A stretch of 58,711 nt of DNA from Phaeoceros laevis (taxonomy: Eukaryota; Anthocerotophyta; Anthocerotopsida; Notothyladales): positions 32,659-91,369 of the forward strand of contig JBNGIQ010009021.1 of NCBI GenBank assembly GCA_049999765.1, read 5' to 3'. The notes under the pieces are model-generated. The model did not search any database. It saw nothing but the letters and a program-made list of their open reading frames with translations, and was not told where the DNA came from. This document shows, piece by piece, positions 34,100 to 45,008 of this stretch. How positions within the stretch are numbered: position 1 is the first letter of the stretch; every line of letters begins with the position of its first letter. The translations under genes and the position numbers were made by a program.

Positions 34100-34378
34100 A
34101 GTGGTAAGCGTCAGTGCTTGTCTTCCTAAGATGTGTATAAGACGCTAGACCTGCGCTGCTTTGTCTGGGTCTCCACCCTATCCACAGCATCCATTTCCGA
34201 CCATACTAAAAGCGTCATAAAGTCCCAAGTCCCAGCAGGAAGTTGTTGCAGCCGACAGGGTTTCTAGGGCCAAACACACAACGTTGATTCGTAGCCAAGC
34301 GTGTTGCTTGTAGTCGAAGTTTCCTACGCCTTCTGCAACAGGGTGCCGCCGACCCGCATTTGATCCGCAAACAATCTG
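32602..34378. other. Intergenic region with gap and poly-A tract
   Basis: About 1.8 kb between the divergent SET and TIM44 genes, with no recognisable gene. A 10-N gap lies at 34005-34014, and 34061-34098 is a run of 38 A. The true sequence and length here are uncertain, so small features may be missing. Confidence 0.5.
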
Positions 34379-35653
34379 ATGCAGCGTTTGCCTGGCACGC
34401 TCATGCCTGTCTCGGGAAGAATTGCGCGCGCTCTTGCGATCTACTGTCGCACTTGCGCCTGTTGTCGCGCGCCACTTCCGGTGAGGTACTTCTCGCAGCT
34501 GCCGGATAGGGATTTGACATCGCTTCTACGCCTTGCGGGCTGGAGGCAGGATGGTGAGCTTGCCAGGCAGCATACAGATTACGGGGCAAGAGGCGGGGAG
34601 GCAAGGAGGTTGAAAGCTGGAGTCCATAGTAGGGCAAGTGAGGAGTCACCGAGCGCAAGCACAACCGCAGATGAGGCAGGGTCGGGGCCGGGGGCGGGAG
34701 CAGATACCGGGGCGGGACCAGATGTTGTCCGGTCTTTCATGCACCAGGTCGGGACGGGATTGACGGGGGCAAAATCTTCTGCAGCAGCGGCATTGAGGAA
34801 GGTGAGGGAAGCCAAATTGGTGAATGCGGCAAAGGATGGGTACAGTTTTTTGCAAGAGGAGCTTACGAGAACTGGCCCAAGGAAAAAACAGCCTACAGGT
34901 CCGCCCGCACCCCCAGTAGCCCCCGACACTACTGCCACCGCAGTTGTTACCGTGAAGGAGAAGAAATCCGCCTGGGAAGAGCGGTGGGATGACTGGAAAG
35001 GAAGGGCTGAGGCACATCCATGGTACAGGAAACTAAGCAGAGTGAAGGAGCACCCTGTATACACAAAAGGTGAGGAAATTGCTGACGATCTGAGGGACAG
35101 ATGGGAAACTAGTGATAGTCCTGTCGTCCATAAGATTCAAGACCTGAACGAGTCTGTGTTTGGCGAGACAGCCACCGCAATGGCCATCAAGGAGATTAGG
35201 AAACGTGATCCAGCTTTCTCCTACCCGGATTTTGTTGCGGAAGTCCAGCAATGTGTCAGGCCCCTGCTGCAAGCATATGTCAAAGGCGACACAGAAGCCC
35301 TAAAGACCTGGTGCAGCGAAGGAGTTATGATCCGATGCGGGGCGGAGATACGAGCCCTCCGTAGCATGGGTATCTACCCTGACAACAAAATATTGCATGT
35401 GTCTGATGTCCAGGTGAGGGAGACGAAATTGCTTGGCAACGAACCCGTAATCATAGTGTCTTTCCAGGCTCAGCAGATCAATTGTGCACGAGACCGAGAA
35501 GGAAACATTGTGGAGGGAGCTAGGGATGACATTCATACTGTCTACTATTTATGGGCCATGCAGCAGGTGTCTCCCGATGAAGTGATTGATGATAATGCAG
35601 TACGATGGCAGCTGAGAGAGTTGCAAAAGTTGGGTATGCCGGCTCTCATCTGA
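34379..35653 (+). CDS. TIM44: Mitochondrial import motor subunit TIM44
   Basis: Single exon of 424 residues. TIM44 tethers mtHsp70 and the PAM motor to the TIM23 channel on the matrix face of the inner membrane. The first about 40 residues are rich in Arg, Ala, Leu and Ser with almost no acid (RIARALAIYCRTCACCRA), a plausible matrix presequence. A Gly/Ala-rich linker at 85-115 is followed by GYSFLQEELTRTG and a charged region (KEKKSAWEERWDDWKGRAEA). The C-terminal Tim44-like lipid-binding domain covers about 265-420 (ETATAMAIKEIRKRDPAFSY; WCSEGVMIRCGAEIRA; VSFQAQQINC; YYLWAMQQ). The gene has no introns, unlike most housekeeping genes around it. It converges on the PPR gene, with 495 bp between stops. 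Confidence 0.93.
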   Translation: MQRLPGTLMPVSGRIARALAIYCRTCACCRAPLPVRYFSQLPDRDLTSLLRLAGWRQDGELARQHTDYGARGGEARRLKAGVHSRASEESPSASTTADEAGSGPGAGADTGAGPDVVRSFMHQVGTGLTGAKSSAAAALRKVREAKLVNAAKDGYSFLQEELTRTGPRKKQPTGPPAPPVAPDTTATAVVTVKEKKSAWEERWDDWKGRAEAHPWYRKLSRVKEHPVYTKGEEIADDLRDRWETSDSPVVHKIQDLNESVFGETATAMAIKEIRKRDPAFSYPDFVAEVQQCVRPLLQAYVKGDTEALKTWCSEGVMIRCGAEIRALRSMGIYPDNKILHVSDVQVRETKLLGNEPVIIVSFQAQQINCARDREGNIVEGARDDIHTVYYLWAMQQVSPDEVIDDNAVRWQLRELQKLGMPALI

Positions 35654-36148
35654 TAAGTATTGTGGCAGATACAGGTATTTTTGTAGACCGTAGGTTCCAT
35701 TTGTGGTGTGACCTCCAGTTTGTAAGCTGGTCGGTAGTTAGCTGATACAGATTAGAGCACCTTGCTCTGATACAGATCAGAGCACGGTAGTGGTCTGACG
35801 TATCTGATTGTTCTGGTTCGAGTAGCAAATTGCAACGGCCTTCTTGTTAGTCACAATGGTTAAACCACAGGTTGTAGAAACTCTCTACCTATTTTCTGCA
35901 CTATCTGCAGAGAATGCTTGGGGCGTAATCTAGTGTGTAAGCCTCCGTATATCTCCTACAATAAGGTTCGACCTTTAAAGTACCACTGGCTTGCAAGTGA
36001 TGGTTGCTAGCAAGCGGATGCGGCTGTTAGTCGGCGCTTGACGGTTAGTTTCTGATTCAGTCCCTAATATGTTGTATGAGACTAGAAGATGATTCAATGG
36101 TAAACAATTTTTTCCACTATAATATTTTAGGCAATTTTAGGCCAGGAC
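35654..36148. other. Spacer between convergent TIM44 and PPR stops
   Basis: 495 bp expected to carry both 3' UTRs. A short repeat, a variant of CAGATTAGAGCACC and CAGATCAGAGCAC, occurs twice near 35748-35784. No gene seen. Confidence 0.45.
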
Positions 36149-39088
36149 CTAGGCGGTTCGCCCTTCCAGGGTGAGCTCCGCAGTCACCTTTCCTAAGAAC
36201 TCGTACGTTTGTTCCAGGTGGGGGTGCTTCAGGTCTTTAACTACAAAAAAGTGTACTCGCCCAATTTCAATCCAGCTCTTTGCAGGTGTTCTCCACATAT
36301 CAGCTTTTCGTTCCAGCGCACTCACCTCATCTGCACTGCCCGACAGCCCTGCATGGCTATAGATATTTGACATCAAGAGATATGCTGCAGCAGTCCTTGG
36401 CTCCAGAGCCACGGCCTTCTCAAATGCGTGCCTTCCCAGCAGTAACTTGCCATACTTTCGACAAGCGCTAAGCAGACTCAACCAAATAGACAAGTTAGGC
36501 TGCTGGGGCATCGACGACAACAAGTCCTCAACGCTGTTGAAGTATCCTGCACGCCCAAGAAGGTCCACCATACAAACGTAATGCTCAATCTCTGGTTTAA
36601 GGCCATGATCCCTGCTCATTGATTGAAAGTAGTCAACACCTCTGTCCACTAAGCCAGCATGACTGCATGCAGATAGAAGTGAAAGGAAAGTAACTCCATT
36701 TGGCTTAACACCTGCCACCAGCATCTGCTCATAACATTGCAGACTTGCTGAAAAATTTCCTTCTCGGGCATAACCTGCGATAAGAGCAGTCCATGCAACC
36801 ACATCAGGCACTAGCACCGAGTCAAACACAGTCCGGGCGTCTGCCATGCTTGCACATCTTGCATATGCATGAATCAGACTGGTTGCCACAAGAGGAATTA
36901 GATTACTTTCTGCGGAAACTAGTGTCCGATGAATCTGCCTGCACATGTCCAAACTTCCCACATCGCTGCACGCTTGTAAGATGCATACAAGTGTTACCTC
37001 ATTCGGGTTCACACCTGCCTCTCGCATGAGTCTGTAAAGCTGGAAGACGCTTTCAGCTTGGCTCTGCTGAGCATGTGCGCCAACAATAGCTGTCCATGAC
37101 ACAACGTCTGGATATGACAATCCCTCAAATACATGATAAGCATCGGCAAGGCTCCCACACTTCCCATACATGGTAATCAAGGTGTTCCCGACAACAACAT
37201 CCAAGTCGTAGCCCTTCCTCCCAGCATCAGCATGTACGACTTTCCCCATTTCAAGGGACTTTACTTTGAAGGATTGCCCATTCACAAGAGAACTGCCTTC
37301 TTTCTCCGTAAGCATCCCGCATGCTTGAAGCACACTGACAAAAGTCACATGGTCCGGACTCACGCCTTCCTCTTTCATTTGTTGATACAGCTTCACAGCC
37401 TCCTCTGCCTGGCCCTGCTGGGCATATGCAGTAAGCATTGCAGTCCATGAAACCGCATTACGCTGAGGCGTTGCTTCAAAAACATAATGTGCATCCATGA
37501 TGCTACCACACTTTGAGTACATACTAACCAGGCTGTTAGCAACTGGGACAAGTGACGTGTGTGCCTTTCTCAATAACTCAGCATGTACCACCTTTCCCTT
37601 CTGAAGACAGCTGTATTTTGTACGTTGCCCATCCACAACATCATTGTCCCTCTCCGCCAATAAGCCATATGCTTGGAGCACACTGACAAAGGTGACATCA
37701 TTTGGACTTGTGCCTTCCTTCAGCATGTGTTCATACAGTGTCAAAGCATTCTCAGCCTGACCGCGCTGCACACATGCTGCAAGCATGGCAGTCCACGACA
37801 CGACGTCCCTGAAAGATAGCCTATCAAACACAACACGAGCATCCGAAATGCTCCCGCACTTTCCATAAACAGTCACCAGGGTGTTACCAAGAAAGACATT
37901 TGAGGTATAGCCCTTACTCTGAGCTTCAAAATGTATTTCCTTGGCACATACCAAGGACTTGATTTTGGTGCATTCCCCATCCATATCAACCCCTTGTTCT
38001 TGCTCTGCTAACATTCCGCAAGCTTGAAGTGCGGTTAGAATGCTCCGAGCGTCTGGGCTTATGCCTCCCTCTCTCATCTGTAGATAGAGATGCAAAGCAT
38101 TCTCTGCTTGACCCTGCTGGGCATATGCCGCAAGCATGGCAGTCCACAAAACCACGTTACGCTGGCATACTCCATCAAACACACTCTGCGCATCCACAAT
38201 ACTCCCACACTTTCCATACATGTACACCAGACTGGTCACCACGTACAAGTCAGCTGCGTACCCATACTTGATAGCTTCCTCATGGATGCGCTTGCCCTCT
38301 TTTAAATCTGACAAGCTGCCACATGCTTTGAGTAGGCTGACAAACGTGTGTTTATCGGGTTCCAAATCCACATCTCGCATGCGCTGATACATAATCAGCG
38401 CCAGTGCTCCCTGTCCAAGAGCTGCGTACCCAGTAATAATTGCATTCCAGGAAAAGTTACTTTTGCAGGCCAGCTTGTCAAATACTTCGACTGCTTCTTC
38501 AAGGCCACCGCACTTGACCAATGCGCTCACTAGATGTTCACCAAGAGATCTGGTGAAGGCCAACCCATGCCTAGTCAAACATGACTGCAATCGTTGAGTC
38601 TGAGTCAAGACCTTCCTCTTGGCACACGCTTTCAGCAAAGACCTGCACACATACACTGAAGGAGCAGTGCGGCGTTGATCTGCGCAATCCATTGCAGCTT
38701 CCAAGTTACCCTCTTTGCCCAGATCTGGAAGTTCATCTCCTGACGTGAAAGACCTTACACCGGGCGCCCCTGGCTTAGTGCCGAAGGCTCGTCTTGACTG
38801 CGCATCCAATATGGCTAGGCAGAAAGTCACTCCCACACTCTTGAACCGGCAACTGAAGTTAAAAGTGCATCCTGCAACGGGAGTCCTGCCTGGTCCAGCC
38901 TGTCGTGCAACGTTTCTGAGGGCTCTGACAACAGATCCTTCAGCAACTGCTTTAGTTTGTCGTGAAGAATGCCACCGGGGTCCAAACCATAGCATATGAT
39001 CTTCCTGCTTCTTGTGGTGTACAAACCGACCAATGCGGACGAGCAATCCTGCCTTGGAGAACTTGCGGAGCAGTCGAAATACCCGCAT
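36149..39088 (-). CDS. PLS-class PPR protein with E/E+ C-terminus
   Basis: Single exon of 979 residues. PLS-class pentatricopeptide proteins bind organellar RNA and mostly specify C-to-U editing sites. The N-terminus (MRVFRLLRKFSKAGLLVRIG) is basic and could be a transit peptide. From about residue 130 there are successive P, L and S repeats with the usual WNAIITGYAALGQ-, WTAMLAAYAQQG- and VFDKLAC-type motifs. The C-terminus has E and E+ features (YFQSMSRDHGLKPEIEHYVC, DLLGRAG, KSWIEIGRVHFFVVKDLKHP), but the reading frame stops soon after, so no DYW deaminase domain follows; such proteins usually recruit one in trans. Three consecutive blocks of about 118 residues carry the same non-canonical insertion. 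An in-frame upstream ATG beyond 39088 was not found. Confidence 0.93.
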   Translation of the reverse strand: MRVFRLLRKFSKAGLLVRIGRFVHHKKQEDHMLWFGPRWHSSRQTKAVAEGSVVRALRNVARQAGPGRTPVAGCTFNFSCRFKSVGVTFCLAILDAQSRRAFGTKPGAPGVRSFTSGDELPDLGKEGNLEAAMDCADQRRTAPSVYVCRSLLKACAKRKVLTQTQRLQSCLTRHGLAFTRSLGEHLVSALVKCGGLEEAVEVFDKLACKSNFSWNAIITGYAALGQGALALIMYQRMRDVDLEPDKHTFVSLLKACGSLSDLKEGKRIHEEAIKYGYAADLYVVTSLVYMYGKCGSIVDAQSVFDGVCQRNVVLWTAMLAAYAQQGQAENALHLYLQMREGGISPDARSILTALQACGMLAEQEQGVDMDGECTKIKSLVCAKEIHFEAQSKGYTSNVFLGNTLVTVYGKCGSISDARVVFDRLSFRDVVSWTAMLAACVQRGQAENALTLYEHMLKEGTSPNDVTFVSVLQAYGLLAERDNDVVDGQRTKYSCLQKGKVVHAELLRKAHTSLVPVANSLVSMYSKCGSIMDAHYVFEATPQRNAVSWTAMLTAYAQQGQAEEAVKLYQQMKEEGVSPDHVTFVSVLQACGMLTEKEGSSLVNGQSFKVKSLEMGKVVHADAGRKGYDLDVVVGNTLITMYGKCGSLADAYHVFEGLSYPDVVSWTAIVGAHAQQSQAESVFQLYRLMREAGVNPNEVTLVCILQACSDVGSLDMCRQIHRTLVSAESNLIPLVATSLIHAYARCASMADARTVFDSVLVPDVVAWTALIAGYAREGNFSASLQCYEQMLVAGVKPNGVTFLSLLSACSHAGLVDRGVDYFQSMSRDHGLKPEIEHYVCMVDLLGRAGYFNSVEDLLSSMPQQPNLSIWLSLLSACRKYGKLLLGRHAFEKAVALEPRTAAAYLLMSNIYSHAGLSGSADEVSALERKADMWRTPAKSWIEIGRVHFFVVKDLKHPHLEQTYEFLGKVTAELTLEGRTA

Positions 39089-40383
39089 TCCAATTGGAAT
39101 CGCTTAAGAGGAGCATAACCCAACCTTGCAAGGTGCGACACGATTCCCATCCGGCCACAAGAGGACTGCGGATCACTGGCAGCGAAGAATCTACTCAGAG
39201 AATGGTCTGGATATTGCGGAGCCAGGATCCGATGGTGTTCAAACGCCAGTTTGCATGCCAAGAAACACATCCAATCCGAATGACATTGCTTGCCCGACCA
39301 CAGGCCAGACTCCATCTCATGATAAACCTCGACCTGTAGTTGCTTAAACCAGGTTGCTTGATCTATTCCTGCCCCACCACCAGCTGCGTATGCTAGTCTT
39401 TTAGGCAGGAAAGTGCAGTCAGTCGGTATGGCGAAAACGTCTAGTTTTGCCAAACAAGGTCAAGAGCGGTGCTAGATTGCCAGACGGGCCCTGCGAACAC
39501 GCGTACAATCATCAAAGTGAACTCTTCGGTATCAAAAACTTCTAAATAACCTTTTCGGTCAGGGTAGCCAGCTAGCCTGCCAAGCCAGACAATCAGACTT
39601 GCTTGACGACATTTCGAAAAGAAGTTTGATGGCGAGGTGGTGCTCCAAGTAGCTTTTTCATTTTGGAAACGTGCTGTCATAGCACTCCTGTGTGCTGGCA
39701 GTGGTAAACTTGCGGCCTGAAAGTCGAAACTTTAGCCTTGGAGTTGGAGCGGATTGATGAGGGTAAGCAAAAGCGTCTGCTGTTTCTAGCGCAACTTGGA
39801 GTCCATGCCTGCAGCTCGGTGGGGATTGTCCAGGTGAAGTCTTGCCTGGGAGGTGCTCTTTCTGAGTGCCGTTAGGGATATTCGGGAAGACGAGGAGCGG
39901 TTTTGGCCAGGCCGCAGCCCAAGAACCTGGACCAGGTTGCGGTGATGCACCCTGTAGAGGACCTTCACTGCATTTAACAGCTGCGGATGGAGCACTATGT
40001 GGAAGCACACAGCACACTCACTTTGGAAATATCGTGGCCTTTAAAATTGCGAGGGGTGGTGTAGGGTACTTCGGCTTTTTGCGTTTAGATGTTGGCTGTG
40101 CCTTCGCTTGTCGCCAGCACTGTAGACATGTCTTGCGGCGAATCGCAATTGTCCGCCCAGTTCTTGCTGGGAGCGGGGCTGGGAATTGCAGAGCATGAAT
40201 GTAGGATGTGTTTGTGCAGGAAAGAGGAGAGCGAGAGTGTGAGAAAGAGCAAGCCTGAGAGAGAGAGAGAAAAGTAGAGAGCAGAGTGGAAAGGATAGAG
40301 GCTGGACCGTGCATGGCAGGCACCACAGTTTGGAGACTTTGAGGGCAGAGGTTGACTTTTCTTTACTTTCCACGTCGAAGGCA
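39089..40383. promoter_or_regulatory. Divergent spacer of PPR and hnRNP genes
   Basis: 1.3 kb between outward-pointing starts. A GA-rich stretch with GAGAGAGAGAGAG near 40259-40272 lies about 110 bp before the hnRNP ATG, probably in its 5' UTR, where GA tracts are common in plants. A 209-codon minus-strand frame overlaps the PPR 5' end in another frame but resembles no family. Confidence 0.4.
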
Positions 40384-42959
40384 ATGTCCAATTCTGCAGG
40401 ACCGAACGTGAAAATGTCATTGGGATCTCGGAAGCTCGTGGTATGGAGCAACGCCTGCTGTTTGTTGTAATTTTCTCAGAGTGACGATGGGCTCCGGTAT
40501 TTGCTGTTTTCCTGCAAACGGTGCGAAACACTCTAGTGTGGACATGTAGGAATTTAGCATGTATTTGCTGATTATGTGATCAACTTTGTGTTCTTGAGGT
40601 GCTGGGTATTCCCTGGGATGTTGACACGGAGGGCTTGAGGCAGTACATGAGCAAGTACGGGGAACTTGATGATGTCATTGTAATGAAGGTTAGTTGGCCC
40701 ATGGACAGTCGTCCTGGCTGCTGTTTGTGTCCGATTCCTGTCTTGTTGGTTGTTAAGTAGCCTGCTGAAATGATGCTACATTTGCAGGATCGGGGCACCG
40801 GCCGTTCTCGAGGGTTTGGTTACGTTACATTTACAGCAACAGAAGATGCAGAGGTTTGTACTATCTCAGTCCGGATCTTTTCTGGGTCATGCGTTCGAGG
40901 TAGGTCGAGCTAACTTATCATGTCGTTGTTACAGAAAGCTGTTTCAACACAGCATTCTCTAAATGGCCGCATGCTGGAAGTGAAGGTAGCAACTCCAAAG
41001 GTGGGTGTGTGCATACATACTGCCTGTTATGTCATTTTTTTTTTCTCTTCCGTTGCTTGAAAGTTGTGTAGGTTGATTTGATGTCTTCCCACTAAGTAGG
41101 CTATCATCTTTTCTCCAGGAAGACATGAAACCACCCACAAAGAAGGTCACTCGTGTTTTTGTCGCCAGAATACCTCCCAGCGTAACCGACGATGTCTTTA
41201 GAGCGTAAGGACGTGTTTTCCAGCACAATGTTTTGAAAAGAGAAGACCTGGTTCATCACGACCAGATCTTCTGAAGTGTTGTTCTTCTTCTCGAGGTCTT
41301 AACCTTAGCTGTGGTCATGCTTGAGTTGGGTTTGATGTTGTAATCCTCTTACTGCTGGCATGGATGCTAGTCTTTGCATGGCTTGCAGCTGGATTGATTC
41401 AAATTAACTAGCTAATTTTCAATGTGTAATGTACAACAGATACTTCGAAAAATATGGGACTCTTACTGATGCGTATATGCCAAAGGTTCATTTCTTCTGC
41501 TGGGGATGGGTTTATTCTGTATGCCCTTGCAAGGTGCATTTACAGGTAGGTTGTGAAGGCATTTGAAGTGATGTTCCTTTTCTTGTCTTGGCAGGATCAA
41601 GGTTCCAAGGCCCATCGTGGAATTGGATTTGTGACTTACGAGAACTCAGGTGAACAATCAGGGTAGCTGTTCAGGGCCCATGTGGCTCTGGATTGTGTTC
41701 TTTCGGGCTTGGTCCTTTACCTGTTATTATTTTGATACCTGACTTTTGAGTGTCCTCCTACAGATGCTGTGGATAAGCTTATGTCAGAAACACATGAGCT
41801 TGGCGGTTCCACAATCGCTGTCGACAGGGCTACTCCAAAGGTGGGTCATTCTCTATCGTAGCTAAAGTAGGTCTATGCTTGTGCTAGACTCTAGGTCTAA
41901 CCTGTTTTTAAAACTTCAGGAGGAAACTATGAAGCTGTGGGGGCGAGGCTTTCCTGGTGCTTATGGTGCATATGGTGTGTATACTAATGCTGCCCGTTTT
42001 GGAGCCTTTGGAGCATTTGGAGGCTACGATTATGCAGGTGCAGCACTTGGTGCGGAATTGGGTGCTGCTGGCCTCGGTTCTGCATTTGGGGCCGGAGGTG
42101 GATGGCCACCTCCACCACCTGGCAGCATGCTCGGAGGACCGGGCATGGGGGTTCCAGGAGCAGGAGGTGCAGGTGGTTATGGGTCAGCACCCTTGCCACC
42201 ACCTAGAGGTCTAGGGACTAAGATATTTGTTGGAAGACTACCTCCGGAAGCAACTGCAGAGGATCTGCGGCGTTATTTTAACAATTTTGGCCGAATTGTG
42301 GATGTGTATGTACCAAAGGTATGACCGCAACTAATCTGGTGTAGTTATTTTTATTGCAGTGTGCTTGTACTCCTGTTTCGCGCTAAGGTTGTCTAAATTG
42401 TTCTTCAGGATGCAAAGAAACAATCACATAGAGGATTTGGTTTCGTCACATTCTCCGATGAAGGTGCTGCTGAGCGTGTTGCGTTGAGAACGCATGAGCT
42501 CCTCGGTCACCAGGTTGGTGCCGAAGTACCTGTAACCTTGATTCGACGAAAGTATGTGTATCTACTGTCAAGCTCTGATGAGTGGTTCTGCTTTCAGATA
42601 GCAGTTGATAGAGCAGCACCTCAGGATGAAGTGAGTGGGCACCATTCATATTTGGGAGGTGTAGGACAAGGCTCAGGCCCGCCTACAGGGGCTGGAGGGC
42701 CTCTCAGAGGAGGCGCTGGAGCAGTTCCGGGGGCTTATGGAGGATTGCCAGGTGGCCTAGACTTCGGTGGCGGAGTACGTATTGACAGGACTTACGTTGT
42801 TGAGTACACCATGCGCTGGTTGTTTTGCTGGTTTTGACACTTTTTCTGCACTTTCCACAGTGGGGAGGCTACGGTGGTGTGGGACCTATTCCGGCTGGAG
42901 ATGGGAATGTACCCGGTGGGCATCGTTCGAGGATAGAGCCACGCTATAGGCCTTACTAA
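40384..42959 (+). CDS. Three-RRM hnRNP A/B-like RNA-binding protein
   Basis: Twelve exons: 40384-40440, 40599-40688, 40788-40853, 40935-41000, 41119-41204, 41440-41485, 41595-41649, 41764-41840, 41920-42318, 42409-42513, 42598-42774, 42861-42959; 440 residues. Three RRMs lie at about 18-93, 106-181 and 284-358. RNP2 motifs are KLVVLGIPW, RVFVARIPP and KIFVGRLPP; RNP1 motifs are RGFGYVTF, RGIGFVTY and RGFGFVTF. Each RRM ends with a V(K/D)(V/R)A(T/A)P motif and is cut by introns after the VMK/MPK/VPK strand, pointing to duplication of one ancestral RRM. Between RRM2 and RRM3 is a Gly/Ala/Pro-rich low-complexity linker; another follows RRM3. Expected role: binding of pre-mRNA or mRNA, perhaps splicing or transport; no specific target can be named. 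Confidence 0.92.
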
Positions 42960-45008
42960 GTCCATGGGCGGGCTGTTTGCTCTGTAAATTACGTAGTACC
43001 AAAGCTTTGGGCAAGGAGGGAACGAAAAGTTCATCCATCGAACTTGCAAGGTTTCTTTCATACAAGCGCGCTTCCGATGAAACCTTGAATGTTCTGTTTG
43101 CTCTGTAAATTACGTAGTTGGGCATGGAGGAAACGAAAGTCCGTGCTGGTTTCGTTTCCAAAGGCAAAGAGGGAAGGCAAAGAAGGCAAGTGAACTCTTC
43201 AAATCTTTTTCTTGTATTGCAAGATTCAGAATTTCACAAGTTCATAGGGCTCGGATAGTTCACATGAACCCTAAACTATGTGCGTAGTCACCCGCCGGCC
43301 GGGAGGCCCGGGGATTGAGGAGCCCTCAAGCCCAAATCCGCCCTGTAACAACCCTATCACTCGCTTCATGATTCGCGTCTCGTCTCAAATGCGCGCCTCT
43401 GGTTGGTCGAGTCGTGCATCACGACTCAGGTGGCGAAACACGTTGCATGGGCAGGTTTTCGCCGCGCTCTGGACAAAGATCTGGTAGTGGCGGTTGGTCG
43501 CAATCGGACACTGGTCAATTTGTGACCTGCCTCCAGTAACTCCAAAGAGTACGCTAACTGAGCCCGAGGAAGATCTTGGATCCACCCAGCGAAGGAGATT
43601 CACAGGAATCAAAGGGTAACGGTAAAAGGTGTCCGTAAAGAGGATGAGCCAAACCACTCAATAGCAGTAACTTTGGCGGCTGAATTACTGCCAGCTGCCA
43701 GTGTCGTTTAAACTACTAGGTGTAACGGAGGGAGCTTTGAACTGGTTGTGCCGCCCATTTCGCCAGGCGCCTCTTTTCTGTGATGCCTCCGTTGCCTCTC
43801 GCGGCTTTCTCCTCGGACGGATAGCCTTAGCTTCGTCAGCTCCTGGAGCACAGCCCGGTTGATGCTGCCGCAGCTTGCACTCTGTGAGAATTCTGTGCTT
43901 CTTCCCATAGAAATTGTGGTGCCAGCATTGCGGTTTCCTCGCGAGCCGGTCTTCCCCTTAAGGTTCGTGAGCGTCCTGTGTGAAGGCGGTTGGTACCGGT
44001 GCTTCTTCGCTGCAGGTCTCTTGCTCAATTGTAAGGCGTGTGTTCTGCTCTCCTCTTGAAGCTCTTCTTCTCATGTTTTCTGTTTTTTGAGAGCCCGGCC
44101 CGGAAGGTGCACGTGGTGTTACCTTGCTTGCCATGTGAGCGGGATTCTTATCCTACGGGTGAGGAAATTCAGTTGATTATCGGACGTGATGACGCCGCTG
44201 TCAATGTACAGGTTTCTGGAGAATTGAGAGGACTTACAAGTGGCCCTGGGCCATTGGAGCACAAGCAACCTACGCCTACCGCCTCCTCCTAGCTCCAAGT
44301 AGAGGTTCCATAGATGGTCAGTGGCCAAGCTTCTCCCCGTACGTCGCACGAATTGTCGAAGAGCGTAATTTGAACACCCAGTCCTTGTACCTTGTTTCTG
44401 TCGTGCGCTTAGAATTATCACCTGTCGTTGTCTGGGAACAGAGCAAGGGCTATTCCTAGCCCAAACGCAGCTTCTTCTGCCCTCACCGGCACAAGAGGCC
44501 CCCCCAGCACCGCCTTGCAATTGGCCTTCCAGTCTCTCTCCTTCCATATGCATTGGGTAGGCCTCCCCTCCACTTCCTCCAGCGCTGGCGCGGTCTTCTC
44601 TCCTCAGTGGGTGCTGCACTTCTACCTTCCTGTTCGCATTGCTCACGCAACAGGCTGCTAGCAACCTTGTGTGCGTACACGCCATCCTTTTTTTGACTGT
44701 GGAGGCTGTTCTTTTAGCGGCCTCTAGCTTCGTCTTCTCTCCCATTGCAATTACAACCCTTGTGGTGAGCTTTTCAGGTCTGCGTTTGGAGTGATGAAGC
44801 CTGTGCTTCCGCTGAATTCAGTTGTCTGCATAGGCATCCGCTAGCTGCCCTTGCTTTACAATAAGCGTTTTGATGGGGTGGTGTGCAGGTTGGGAGCTAA
44901 TTGTCGCCGCCAGCATTTGAGACAGCGCTGCTTGCATGGTCTTCAGAATCTGAGACGAGCTACACAAGTGACAATTGGGAGGGTCCAATTCCTTGAGAAC
45001 TTGATAAG
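42960..45008. other. Intergenic region between hnRNP and AAP genes
   Basis: About 2 kb. The start carries a 25-bp exact direct repeat (42973-42997 and 43094-43118) in what should be the hnRNP 3' UTR. A telo-box-like AACCCTAAA lies at 43267-43275. A 208-codon minus-strand frame at 44119-44745 resembles no family. The right part probably holds the permease promoter and 5' UTR. Confidence 0.5.
42973..43118. repeat. 25-bp direct repeat flanking the hnRNP 3' end
   Basis: CTGTTTGCTCTGTAAATTAC followed by GTAGT occurs at 42973-42997 and again at 43094-43118, with related flanks (variants of GGGCAAGGAGG-AACGAAA) after each. The period is 121 bp, suggesting a local duplication of 3' UTR sequence. Confidence 0.85.

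Noticed and set aside
38827-39453. 209-codon minus-strand frame overlapping the 5' end of the PPR gene
   Set aside because: Different frame from the PPR protein, no recognisable domain, and no splice route joins it usefully to the PPR frame.
44119-44745. 208-codon minus-strand frame in the hnRNP-AAP spacer
   Set aside because: No family features; Arg/Gly-rich composition typical of chance frames in moderately GC-rich DNA.
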